A stretch of DNA of 64,000 bases. It comes from Pseudoalteromonas sp. NC201. Its GTDB lineage: Bacteria; Pseudomonadota; Gammaproteobacteria; Enterobacterales; Alteromonadaceae. The notes under the pieces were generated by a model. It saw only the letters and a list, made by a program, of their open reading frames with translations. It did no database searches and was not told the DNA's origin. This document shows, piece by piece, positions 37,401-44,275 of this stretch (its first letter is position 1; each line of letters begins with the position of its first letter). The position numbers were made by a program, and so were the translations under genes. The stretch lies in the NCBI RefSeq assembly GCF_002850255.1, contig NZ_CP022522.1, forward strand, positions 810,097-874,096. Reading direction: 5' to 3'.

Positions 37401-38919
37401 CGCAGAGCGATTTGTTGCCGATCCGATATCCGCATCAGGTGGTCGTCTTTACCGTACCGGTGATTTGGTGCGTTGGAATAAAGAAGGACTGATTGAATAC
37501 ATGGGCCGACTTGATCACCAAGTTAAGATCCGAGGCCTACGTATTGAACTTGAAGAAATTGAAGCTCAGCTTGCAAGTATTAGCGGTATTCAAAAAGCCG
37601 TTGTATTGGCAAAGCCTTCGCCGTCAGGCGACCGTTTAGTCGGCTATGTGCAGTCTCAACAAGTACAGTCAAGTGATGAGCTAAAAAGCATCTTAGCTAA
37701 AGTCTTACCTGACTATATGGTGCCAAACAGCATTTTGAGTCTTGAGCGCTTGCCACTTAGCCCGAATGGGAAAATTGACCGCGACGCTTTACCGGAACCG
37801 GTTTGGCAAGATAGCGGAGAGTTTGTTGCGCCAATAAACGACATGGAGCAAAGTGTGGCGCAAGTCTGGTCTGAGGTTTTAGGAATCAATTATATCAGTC
37901 GTTTTGCTAATTTCTTTACGCTTGGCGGCGATTCTATCGCATGTCTAAAAGTGGTGTCATTGATGCGCCAACGTGGTTTTGACATGGCGGTAAAACACAT
38001 GTTTGAAACCGCAGATCTGAGTCAGTTAGCCTTGCAGTTGACTGAGTTGCAAGGCGCTACCGGCTCTGGAAATACACTTTGTAGCGAGCCTATTATCGCA
38101 CTGAATCAAAAATCAGCTGCTGCAAGTGCGCTATTTTGCTTACATGATGGTTTTGGTAAAGTGTTGGACTACACCACTTTGGCAAGGCATCTCGATGGCA
38201 AGCGTACGGTGTACGGACTGACTTATCAGCCTGGTTCTTTAACTGGACAAGCTGCTGATTTATCTGCACTGGTGGCATCGCATCTGAGCGAAATTCGCAA
38301 AGTGCAAGCTCGCGGACCTTACCGTTTATGTGGCTGGTCTTTAGGTGGCGTGTTGGCGCACGCTATTGCCGCTGAGTTAGAACAACAAGGTGAGCAAGTA
38401 GAGCAGCTGCTTTTACTTGACCCTTACTCGCCACCTAATGCAAGTGCACAGCGCTCAACACTGGCAGAGCAAATAGGCCCAATGATGCAGCTACAAACTT
38501 TCTTCAGCTTATTACTGAGCGAAGAAAGTGGGTTTGCCTTGATGCAAGACGTTGAAATACAAAGTACGCTGGCTGAATGTTCTGCTCAACAGCAGATATC
38601 AAGTGATGACATTCAAAGGTTGATGCAGCAAGTGTTTGAGCACCCAAGGACGGAGTTTATGACGGGTTACGGACAGTTAACGGCTCAAGACTTATACCAT
38701 TTATATCTGGCCTTCCAACCGCTATTTTTGGCTGCTGTCAATATTGAGACGCTGCCTGTTTACACCGGTAAGGCTGAACTATTTTGGATGAAAGGTCGAG
38801 AGCAAGCGCATAAAGCATGGTGGTACGAGTGGTTGAATAGCCAAAGTGTTTCGTCTCACGACTTGGATGTTGGACATTTCGCGGTGGTTAAAGATTGCAC
38901 TATATTAGAACGTGTCTAG
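31486..38919 (+). CDS. terminal NRPS: C-A-T-(E/C)-A-T-TE
   Basis: 2477 residues with two modules. Module 1: C (H176-H177-IIAD181-G), A (YTSGSTGRPKG at 675), carrier Ser1062. The second condensation domain begins IYPLAPLQSGILF and has HHTLQEKGD at 1165-1173, close to the extended His motif HH(I/L)xxxxGD of dual epimerisation/condensation domains. Its core motif reads H1294-H1295-LVM-D1299-H1300. Then come A (YTSGSTGRPKG at 1762), carrier Ser2150 (LGGDSIACL) and a thioesterase with Ser2285 in GWSLGG and a late His in DVGHFAVV. Both A domains give the same hand-read code D-V-W-S-M-G-L-I-H-K, so the two modules should load the same residue, probably N5-acetyl-N5-hydroxyornithine given the tailoring genes. 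The TE releases or cyclises the chain. Confidence 0.93.
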   Translation: MSSEVIQRIAERFHQLPQEKRQLVYQKVQADGLSMRQFPVLPFHHSAEAAELSYAQQRQWFLWHLDPDSAAYHITGGLQLEGEINLSALTRAFQLLIARHSSLRTQFVQVDAEVKQQVQPIEIANDFQVEVGAGDNIDAVRQQWLNTPFNLTQGNLIRVGLLTLAPNQYQLVVVLHHIIADGGSLQILVGEFAALYSQLLSAEIASGDLSSQLAQSALPALNIAYGDYAKWQKDWMTAGELERQLAYWQQKLGDEQPVLQLKVDNGLAQHSEHGSARGASHAWQLPQSLTQQLGTFATSHQVSHYMILLTAFQVLLQRYTGMEQIRVGTPIANRQRAEVANLVGLFVNTQVQDNRFDSRTSLQQVLAQVKASTLGAQEYQDLPFEQLVEALQPERSSEVHPLFQILFNYQFGDLSQLQQLPGLKVGELPATTGEVQFELVLDAHENRAGACLLTFTYDQKAISTQRIVRMSQHFERVLAALLTEPTMALGDINLLDDSETQQWQRWGLNPQLEDTTPVQQKFSRLADTQPDAVAAVFADLTLSYKQLDERSNQLAQHLQSLNIGREDRVGVALQRSMDTVVTLLGVLKTGAAFVPMDQDYPPERLAYIAENSQLTAIITHPDAQSKLTEVLKDTQITHHLASLPVVNLAQLPWQTLSAQSLDVAIHPEQLAYMIYTSGSTGRPKGAAISHRALSNCMAWMARQYSPQPEEAVLHKAAFGFDVSCWEIFFPLSEGMSVVVAKPGDQRDPLELKRLIQQQRVAITSFPPALLQAFIELPDVAECTSLRHIMCGGEAVPAELFRDTYKALPDVVMNNLYGPTETTIHVTHWPFINDNRSLAPIGQGISQTHTYILDASLNPVPEGVTGELYIGGIQLARGYFARPDLTAERFVADSVLGNGQRMYRTGDLARWNQNGEIEYLGRSDDQVQIRGFRIELGEIAEQLRRLPQVREAKVLVKHLATGDKLVAYVTGSIQDEQQLAQALGENVPDYMVPNAFVVLDKMPLTANGKVDSKALPEPQWAKAQEYSAPIGEAETMAAHLWADLLGLERVGRDDNFFSLGGHSLLAIKLVERARQAGWQAQVKTLFSQPVLKHFAAALTPYRQDTAPETAWSGIATDTAVITSEMLPLVSLDNDQIAKVVEQVDGGVQNVQDIYPLAPLQSGILFHHTLQEKGDAYITPNLLRFESRAQLSAFVDALNLVIARHDILRTAIFWQGLPEPVQVVQRQAKVEIKWLDYACDAPLAADEAGLTAAARRLNEAVDPTHFRLNTQCAPLIAAIAIAEVQDETCWLQLPSHHLVMDHTSLEVLVEEVQMILAGNVALLPEPVPFRHFVALAQQNPEAEAEQNTFFSELLGDIETPTAPFGLLDIKGTGEDILTHETAVPEALAAQVRHLAVKQNTSAAAVFHLAWAMVLQKLTGLNDPVFGTVMFGRSQGGEGADRAVGMFINTLPIRFRLRQADLKSGLQQAQQLLTALICHESASLSKAQSCSNVAKGTPLFSTLLNYRYSPNAHKHGDSKKLYVTDDGWQVFGGEERTNYPIGVSIDDAGDGFNIVAQTLPSVEPAQLCGYLLNALTQLVAEPALRQLGDWQALTDNAWQTQRLWSENTTKENTQQAIYRLFEAQVQKQPDAIAVTFKNNHVRYAELNQQANQLAHYLQSRGVGIESRVAVGMWRSVETVISLLAIMKVGASYVPLDLDYPAERLQYIVASSGVQLLLTHAEGVDALPPFPEQLTQCVWQQIDLAPYSQDNLIVDAHPEQLAYVIYTSGSTGRPKGVAISHRSLVSCMQWMQREYQLTREDAVLHKAPFGFDVSCWELFFPLSQGGRIVVSEPGDHKDPDKLIALIKAQQVTTASFVPTMLQAFIEQTNPNEENYLRNIMVGGEAAPPELRQRMFAALPNAKVHNLYGPTETTIHVTNWEFTQAPRTTIPIGRAISNTSCYVLDEYLTPVPQGVVGELYLGGVGLSRGYLNRPDLTAERFVADPISASGGRLYRTGDLVRWNKEGLIEYMGRLDHQVKIRGLRIELEEIEAQLASISGIQKAVVLAKPSPSGDRLVGYVQSQQVQSSDELKSILAKVLPDYMVPNSILSLERLPLSPNGKIDRDALPEPVWQDSGEFVAPINDMEQSVAQVWSEVLGINYISRFANFFTLGGDSIACLKVVSLMRQRGFDMAVKHMFETADLSQLALQLTELQGATGSGNTLCSEPIIALNQKSAAASALFCLHDGFGKVLDYTTLARHLDGKRTVYGLTYQPGSLTGQAADLSALVASHLSEIRKVQARGPYRLCGWSLGGVLAHAIAAELEQQGEQVEQLLLLDPYSPPNASAQRSTLAEQIGPMMQLQTFFSLLLSEESGFALMQDVEIQSTLAECSAQQQISSDDIQRLMQQVFEHPRTEFMTGYGQLTAQDLYHLYLAFQPLFLAAVNIETLPVYTGKAELFWMKGREQAHKAWWYEWLNSQSVSSHDLDVGHFAVVKDCTILERV

Positions 38920-38938
38920 CGAAGTTTAAAGTTAAAGT

Positions 38939-38967
38939 ATAAAGCGGCTCTAAGTCGCTTTATTTTT
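38939..38967 (+). terminator. terminator of the NRPS operon
   Basis: Perfect 8-bp stem ATAAAGCG / CGCTTTAT with a 9-nt loop, followed by TTTTTA, 20 nt after the stop of the last synthetase gene. Confidence 0.75.
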
Positions 38968-39006
38968 ATCTTTAGGGTTGTCTTTGGAAGGTTTGTCTTT
39001 GGAAAT

Positions 39007-39035
39007 AAAAACGGCGCTGAGTAGCGCCGTTTTTG
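39007..39035. terminator. bidirectional terminator, NRPS operon / receptor gene
   Basis: A strong stem AAAACGGCGCT / AGCGCCGTTTT with a 4-nt loop (GAGT), with an A-run on one side and a T-run on the other. It stands between the convergent NRPS operon and TonB-dependent receptor gene and can end transcripts from both strands. Confidence 0.9.
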
Positions 39036-39061
39036 TGAGAGTTAACTCTAGTTGCTAGCAC

Positions 39062-41260
39062 TTACCATTGGTAAGTTGCAGTTAATGCGATGTTTCGGCG
39101 ACTGCCATAGGAGCAGGATGTTTCACCACATGAAGCGATAACCTTTTTGTCAGTTAGGTTACGTACGTTCAGTGCAAAGCGCCATTGTGCCAGATCATAG
39201 CTTGCCATGGCATCAAACAGGGTGTAACCCTCAACGGTTTTAGGTGCTTTTTCACCAGTACCTTTGTTACTACCCGTGTAACGTGCGCCTAAACCTACAG
39301 TGAAGTCGTCAGTAAGTTGATAGTCACTCCAGATATTAAACTGATGCTTTGAAACTGCTTTATCCTGTTTGCCGACTTCGTCAGCAAGTCTTGGATCAAG
39401 ACCACTCTCAGTGACATCCGCTTTAGGAATATAAGCGTAAGAAGCGGTTAAGTTCATTTTTTCAGTTGGTTGTACAAAGGTATCAAACTCTAAACCGCGC
39501 ACAACGACGGCACCCGTTTGTTTGTAGCCAGCAGGTTCGGTTGTCCATACCCACTGAGTGAAGTCACTACGTTCAATCTCAAATACCGCTGCACTATAGC
39601 TTGAAGTTGAGTCCTTTGGTTGATAGCGCACACCGGTTTCGTATTGTTTACCTGTTTCAGGTGAGAAAGGACGAGCGGTAGCAGGGTCAACATTGGTTGT
39701 CGGTGCAAAAGATTCAGAGTAGCTAAAGTAAGGTGCTAAGCCGTTGTCAGCTAAATAAACAACCCCGGCGCGAGCACTAAATTCTCTGTCTGTACGCACT
39801 GATGTCGGGTCTACTTGACCTTCTAGCGTCTCATTTTTTAGCTTTGCTTCATCCCAACGACCAGCCAAAGAAATGATGATCTTCTCATTAATTTTGATTT
39901 GGTCTTGGATATAAATACCAAATTGCTCTAGCTTGGAAACACCCTTGATATTAGGTTCAGGTTGGATCACACTTGAGCCGTAAGTCGGGTTAAAGATATC
40001 AAGATCAGCTAACACACCGCCGTAGCGCGCTCTCACTTCAATCTCTGTATCTTGATAATCGGCACCAATGAGTAATGTGTGTTCTACGTTGCCGTGTGAA
40101 AACTGACCGATCAAATGCGTGTCGATAGTAGCGCCGCTGACTTTCTCTTTACTTGATAGTGGAGTACGGGCTAAGTAACGGAAGTTTTCTGGGTCACTTG
40201 GGTTATCAGCATTTTTTTGCGCCCATTTACCCCAAATGACGCCATAGTCAACGTCAAATTCCGCATAGCGCGCGTGTTGCTTGATTTGCCAGTTGTCATT
40301 GAAATGATATTCGCCTTTATAACCTACTACCCACTGCTCTTGGTTGTAGCGGTTGAAATCAGGCTCACCAATCAATGTTGAAAACGGGATTTGGCCGTTA
40401 GGGTTAGGTAAAATAGTACCTGTTGTTGGGTAGGCGTGCCAAGCAGCGCCAGACTCAATGTCGTAGTATTGTGAATAAAAGGTGATTTTCCCTTGGCTAC
40501 TTGGTTGCCAAGTCATTGACAGTGCTAGGTAGTCGCGATCGTTTTCTAGTGGATCGGTACTCAAATCAGATTTTTTGGTTAAGCCTGTCACGCGATATAA
40601 ATACTCGCTGTCGTCGTCAATTGGACCTGACATATCAACGGCTAGTTGTTTGAGGCTGTTATTGCCAAGTTTGATCTGCAGCTCATTTTGCGAAAATGGC
40701 GTTGGCATTTTACTAACTAGGTTAACGACGCCACCTGGACCATTTTGACCATATAATACTGAAGAGGGGCCTTTAAGAATTTCTATACGCTCCATACCGT
40801 AGCTTTCGGTCTGCCATAAACCCCAGTTACCACTGTTACGGATCTGTAGACCATCTTGGTAGAAACCAGGTGCATAAGCATCAAAGCCACGAATGTATAA
40901 CCAATCGTATTGTGGTAAGTCACCCCAAGGTGCGGTATTTACACCTGCGGTATATGATAATGCTTCTGTTACACGCGTTGCGCCGATGGCTTCAATTTTG
41001 TCTGCGGTGACAACATTGATGGTTTGTGGCACCTCAATTATTGCAACATCGATTTTTGAGCCAGTTGCACTGCGGCGTGCATTGTAACCTTCAACCGGAC
41101 CTGTTGCCGTTTCTTGGTCGGCATCAGCATTGACGGTAACCGCTTTTAGTTTGCTTGGCGAGTTACCTTCAGCATGTGCAGTTGATACCAGTGTTAAACC
41201 TAAAATGGCGGCAGCAATTGGTGATAGGGTTAACAATGGGGTTGAGCGTTGTTGTTTCAC
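39062..41260 (-). CDS. TonB-dependent siderophore receptor
   Basis: 732 residues, outer membrane. The signal peptide ends near STAHA (about residue 30). There is no STN signalling domain. A TonB-box-like LKAVTVNA precedes the plug domain (VPQTINVVTADKIEAIGATRVTEALSYTAGV, GMERIEILKGPSSVLYGQNGPGGVVNLVSKMP), and a long beta-barrel follows, ending in the C-terminal aromatic TATYQW. The plug sequence is that of FhuE/FpvA-type hydroxamate siderophore receptors. It is co-directional with and 86 bp downstream of the ornithine hydroxylase gene, likely one operon, so it should import the siderophore made by the adjacent assembly line. Confidence 0.95.
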   Translation of the reverse strand: MKQQRSTPLLTLSPIAAAILGLTLVSTAHAEGNSPSKLKAVTVNADADQETATGPVEGYNARRSATGSKIDVAIIEVPQTINVVTADKIEAIGATRVTEALSYTAGVNTAPWGDLPQYDWLYIRGFDAYAPGFYQDGLQIRNSGNWGLWQTESYGMERIEILKGPSSVLYGQNGPGGVVNLVSKMPTPFSQNELQIKLGNNSLKQLAVDMSGPIDDDSEYLYRVTGLTKKSDLSTDPLENDRDYLALSMTWQPSSQGKITFYSQYYDIESGAAWHAYPTTGTILPNPNGQIPFSTLIGEPDFNRYNQEQWVVGYKGEYHFNDNWQIKQHARYAEFDVDYGVIWGKWAQKNADNPSDPENFRYLARTPLSSKEKVSGATIDTHLIGQFSHGNVEHTLLIGADYQDTEIEVRARYGGVLADLDIFNPTYGSSVIQPEPNIKGVSKLEQFGIYIQDQIKINEKIIISLAGRWDEAKLKNETLEGQVDPTSVRTDREFSARAGVVYLADNGLAPYFSYSESFAPTTNVDPATARPFSPETGKQYETGVRYQPKDSTSSYSAAVFEIERSDFTQWVWTTEPAGYKQTGAVVVRGLEFDTFVQPTEKMNLTASYAYIPKADVTESGLDPRLADEVGKQDKAVSKHQFNIWSDYQLTDDFTVGLGARYTGSNKGTGEKAPKTVEGYTLFDAMASYDLAQWRFALNVRNLTDKKVIASCGETSCSYGSRRNIALTATYQW

Positions 41261-41346
41261 AAAGACTCCTTATTATTTTTGAGAAGCAGATTTATTTATG
41301 AGGTGATTGAGCAGAGCTTTTCTCAATCACCCGTTTTAGTTCGAGG

Positions 41347-42651
41347 CTAGTCCACTAGCGCCGTGTTATCAGTAACTTGAGGCGTTGATGTTTGTTTTAG
41401 TTGTTTAAGTACCTCACCAATTTCTTGGCTACGGACTGCCAAAATTGATAACAAGGTATCGCTCAGTCCATGGGAACTTTCGCATGCGCCTTGCAAGAAA
41501 ATATTCGGTTTAAAGTCTTCCGTGCTTTGAATGCGGTAGTCGCGTCCCACAGTAAAGTCACCTAAGTATTTTGATAAAGGTGCCAATAGCGTTTTGTGCT
41601 GATCTCGTACATAGCCTGTTGCCAACACTACCGCATCGTAGCTACACACTTTAGTGTCGCCAGTTTTGCGGTTTGTGAGGGTTAGATGAATACCGTTTTC
41701 GTCCGCGTCAACCGCTGCGACCTCTGTGCTAGAAAGGAAGCGATGGCGATAGTGGCTGCGTACTTTTTGTTCGTAAAATACGCCGTAAATTTGTTCGATA
41801 AGGGGTAAGTCAGGACAAGCGTAATTGGTCTGGCGGTATTCTTTTAAGAAGGCTTCGCGTTCGATATCGGATTTGGAGAAAACTTTATCAGTATATTCTG
41901 CATTGAAGATTTCATTTACAAATGGACTGTCGTCCGATGGCTTAATAGAGTTTGCACGAATAACAAAATCGACTTGGTTATCATCTGCGCGGCCGTGTAA
42001 ATCCATAAATATTTCGGCGGCACTTTGGCCTGCGCCAATGACGGCAATTTTCTTAGCTGTGTTATTTGCTTCAATAGCAACTTTGTAATCATTGCTGTGG
42101 AATACGCGGGTGTCGCCCGCCAGCTTTCTAAATTGTTTTGGTATATATCCACCACCACCAATACTGATGACTAGGTTATCTGTTTCAACGACTTTTTCAC
42201 TGCCATCAACACCTCTGGAATGCACTTGTAGCGCAACAACTTGCTCGTTTGCTAAAATCGGTTGGACATCAAATACTGTTTCGCCATAGCTGGTTTGATC
42301 TTTAAAATGCGAAGCCGCCCATGCTAAGTAGTCGTTAAACTCATGTCGGCTTGGGAAAAATGTTTGAAGGTTGATAAAGTCTGCTAAGCGATTTTTTTGG
42401 TGTAAATAGTTAATAAACGTAAATTCACTTTTAGGATTACGAATAGTGACAAGGTCTTTCAAAAAGGAAATTTGCATGTGCGTGTTTTCGAGCATCATAT
42501 TTTTATGCCATGAAAACTCTGGCTGACGTTCCATAAACAAGGCATGGTTAGCCCAATCTGTTAGGCCTTGCTCACGAAGTGCGATTGCTAGTGCAATATT
42601 AGAAGGTCCGAAGCCAATACCTACTAATGAAAAGCGAGATGTGTTGTTCAT
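41347..42651 (-). CDS. L-ornithine N5-monooxygenase (PvdA-like)
   Basis: 434 residues, flavin-dependent N-hydroxylase. FAD motif GIGFGPSN at residues 12-19, the substrate region QISFLKDLVTIRNPKSEFTF, the NADPH motif VIGAGQSAAE, DDSPFVNEIFNAEYTDKV, and the C-terminal LATGYVRDQHKTLL and ASCESSHGLSDTL-like blocks track PvdA closely. PvdA oxidises the side-chain amine of ornithine to N5-hydroxyornithine. Lysine hydroxylase IucD is related, so lysine cannot be fully excluded, but the FLKDLVTIRNP and NYLHQKNRLADFINLQTFFPSR stretches look more like PvdA. The acetyltransferase at 11932 would complete the hydroxamate. The receptor gene follows on the same strand. Confidence 0.92.
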   Translation of the reverse strand: MNNTSRFSLVGIGFGPSNIALAIALREQGLTDWANHALFMERQPEFSWHKNMMLENTHMQISFLKDLVTIRNPKSEFTFINYLHQKNRLADFINLQTFFPSRHEFNDYLAWAASHFKDQTSYGETVFDVQPILANEQVVALQVHSRGVDGSEKVVETDNLVISIGGGGYIPKQFRKLAGDTRVFHSNDYKVAIEANNTAKKIAVIGAGQSAAEIFMDLHGRADDNQVDFVIRANSIKPSDDSPFVNEIFNAEYTDKVFSKSDIEREAFLKEYRQTNYACPDLPLIEQIYGVFYEQKVRSHYRHRFLSSTEVAAVDADENGIHLTLTNRKTGDTKVCSYDAVVLATGYVRDQHKTLLAPLSKYLGDFTVGRDYRIQSTEDFKPNIFLQGACESSHGLSDTLLSILAVRSQEIGEVLKQLKQTSTPQVTDNTALVD

Positions 42652-42730
42652 ACTTAATCCTCACAGTTACGGTTAGCTACTGCTATTGTCCTAGGGCCTG
42701 CTGAGCGTCAAGACCGACAGGGCACTATTA

Positions 42731-42892
42731 ATACCAATTAGTCTTAATAGTTGCTCAATTTGAAGGAGCAAATCTGACGCTAACCGCGTTAAAAATTTCT
42801 CATTTAGAACAACTAAATAGCAAAATTTTCGCCTTGTTATCGACAAGATTTGCTCGCCTCAAAATAGATCACTTAATTAAGCGAATTGGTAT
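42731..42892. repeat. MITE-like interspersed repeat, copy B
   Basis: 162 bp with ATACCAATT and AATTGGTAT at the ends, a perfect 9-bp terminal inverted repeat. It is homologous along its length to copy A (14830-14980) and in the same orientation, with small indels mostly near the right end. The best conserved block is AGAACAACTAAATAGCAAAA. Non-coding. The two copies flank 27.7 kb holding the exporter, mbtH, the thioesterase, the NRPS-PKS line, the receptor and the hydroxylase. Confidence 0.88.
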
Positions 42893-43075
42893 GACTATCA
42901 GAAGCTCAACTAAAATTATGTTTTGGATTAGACGAGTGAGAATTTAATTTATTTAAATATTTATGAAATTAATTCGTATTTAAACTGTCTAACGAGATCC
43001 TTCGTCGTTTAGTGCCTAATCTCTGCCCGTTGCACTGTGTTAAAAAAGCTAAGTTCTATCTATTTATCAATCTTC

Positions 43076-43113
43076 ATAGCGCTATAACAAGGCGACACCC
43101 CGCTTAGCGCTAT
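43076..43113 (-). terminator. stem-loop after exbD
   Basis: Perfect 9-bp arms ATAGCGCTA (43076-43084) and TAGCGCTAT (43105-43113) with a 20-nt loop, just past the exbD stop on the minus strand. No strong T-run directly follows on that strand, so it may be a Rho-assisted terminator or mRNA-stabilising hairpin of the tonB-exbB-exbD operon. Confidence 0.45.
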
Positions 43114-43123
43114 CTTGCTTTTA

Positions 43124-43540
43124 TTACTTGGTTTGTGTCACAAAGTTCAGCGAGTTAACGCCCGATTGCTGCGCCAGTGCCATAACCTCGACTATTTTTT
43201 CATAGGGAACTTTGGCAGCCCCTTGTAATTGGATCGGAGGCTGCGGTGATTGTGCGGCAACTTCCACTAAACGTTGTTTAAGTTGCGCGAGCGTGATGGC
43301 TTGTTGTTGCCACTGAATATCACCATTCGCTTGTACTATCAAAGAAACGCTGTCGGGCAATATCTCTGCGCTGGTTTCTTGCAAGGCTGCTTTGGGCAGC
43401 TCTACTTCAATGGACTGAGTGATCACAGGCATGGTGATAATAAAAATGATCAGCAATACCAACATCACATCCACAAGTGGTGTCATGTTTATTTCAGCCA
43501 TGACCTCTTCGTCATCTTCAAACCCTTGGCCAAACGCCAT
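43124..43540 (-). CDS. exbD: biopolymer transport protein ExbD
   Basis: 138 residues. A cytoplasmic N-terminus (FEDDEEVMAEINMTPLVDVMLVLLIIFII) carries the conserved membrane Asp in PLVDVMLVLL, which is needed for proton use. The C-terminal two thirds is periplasmic. With ExbB it forms the proton-driven motor that energises TonB. Its start overlaps the exbB stop by one base (TAATG). It is the last gene of the tonB-exbB-exbD operon. Confidence 0.95.
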   Translation of the reverse strand: MAFGQGFEDDEEVMAEINMTPLVDVMLVLLIIFIITMPVITQSIEVELPKAALQETSAEILPDSVSLIVQANGDIQWQQQAITLAQLKQRLVEVAAQSPQPPIQLQGAAKVPYEKIVEVMALAQQSGVNSLNFVTQTK

Positions 43541-44262
43541 TATTTACCTCCGACCGATTTAAATACTGGGCGCTTAGCGTTTGCATTTGGTGCAGAGCCC
43601 ATCAGTAAGAATGCGTGTAATTCGTGAGCAAAGTGGTTCAGGCGGTTTACAACGCGTTTGTTTCCCCGAGTGAGTGCGTTGTAACCCAGTACTGCGGGGA
43701 TAGCGACGGCAAGGCCAAAAGCAGTCATAATTAATGCTTCACCCACAGGACCTGCTACTTTGTCGATACTTGCTTGGCCACTAACGCCAATGCTTATCAG
43801 GGCATGGTAAATTCCCCATACCGTGCCAAACAAGCCGATAAAAGGAGCGGTGGCACCAATGGAAGCTAGTATCGCTAAGTTACTCTGTAGTTCCGATTTA
43901 CTTTCGTCAATAGAAGTTCGTAAGCTGGCAGTTAACCATTCCGCGATAGGTAAATTACCATGCAAATCTTCTTTGTGTTGCTCATGATGCGCCTTGGCAT
44001 GCATGCCTTCGTTGACCAGTGAACTAAAGGGCGTTGCTTGGCCCGTTGGAGTTTCGAGTAATAAAATACCTGACTGTACATCTTGTGCGTGCCAAAACTG
44101 CTTGGAGCCAACAAGTGGCTGTTTTAATTTATAAAGCTTAATGCCTTTGATTAATATGACGCACCAAGTTGCGATTGACATAAACAGCAAACTAAACGCT
44201 ACTGCTTTAATGACGATATCGCTTTGTGCCCACATGGCGGCGATTCCGTATGGGTTCTCCAT
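43540..44262 (-). CDS. exbB: biopolymer transport protein ExbB
   Basis: 240 residues, MotA/TolQ/ExbB family. Three membrane helices are apparent at about residues 17-37, 130-152 and 165-190, with the conserved LASIGATAPFIGLFGTVWGIYHAL and VAGPVGEALIMTAFGLAVAIPAV blocks. It assembles as the pentameric stator around ExbD. It lies 13 bp after tonB and overlaps exbD by a base, so all three are co-translated. Confidence 0.96.
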   Translation of the reverse strand: MENPYGIAAMWAQSDIVIKAVAFSLLFMSIATWCVILIKGIKLYKLKQPLVGSKQFWHAQDVQSGILLLETPTGQATPFSSLVNEGMHAKAHHEQHKEDLHGNLPIAEWLTASLRTSIDESKSELQSNLAILASIGATAPFIGLFGTVWGIYHALISIGVSGQASIDKVAGPVGEALIMTAFGLAVAIPAVLGYNALTRGNKRVVNRLNHFAHELHAFLLMGSAPNANAKRPVFKSVGGK

Positions 44263-44275
44263 GACTGTTCCTTAT

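Larger units (their letters stand above)
42652..43123. other. intergenic region between the hydroxylase and exbD
   Basis: 472 bp containing the promoter region of the hydroxylase-receptor unit, repeat copy B (42731-42892), an AT-rich stretch of about 180 bp, and a stem-loop near 43076-43113. I see no gene and no convincing Fur-type repeat. Confidence 0.45.
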
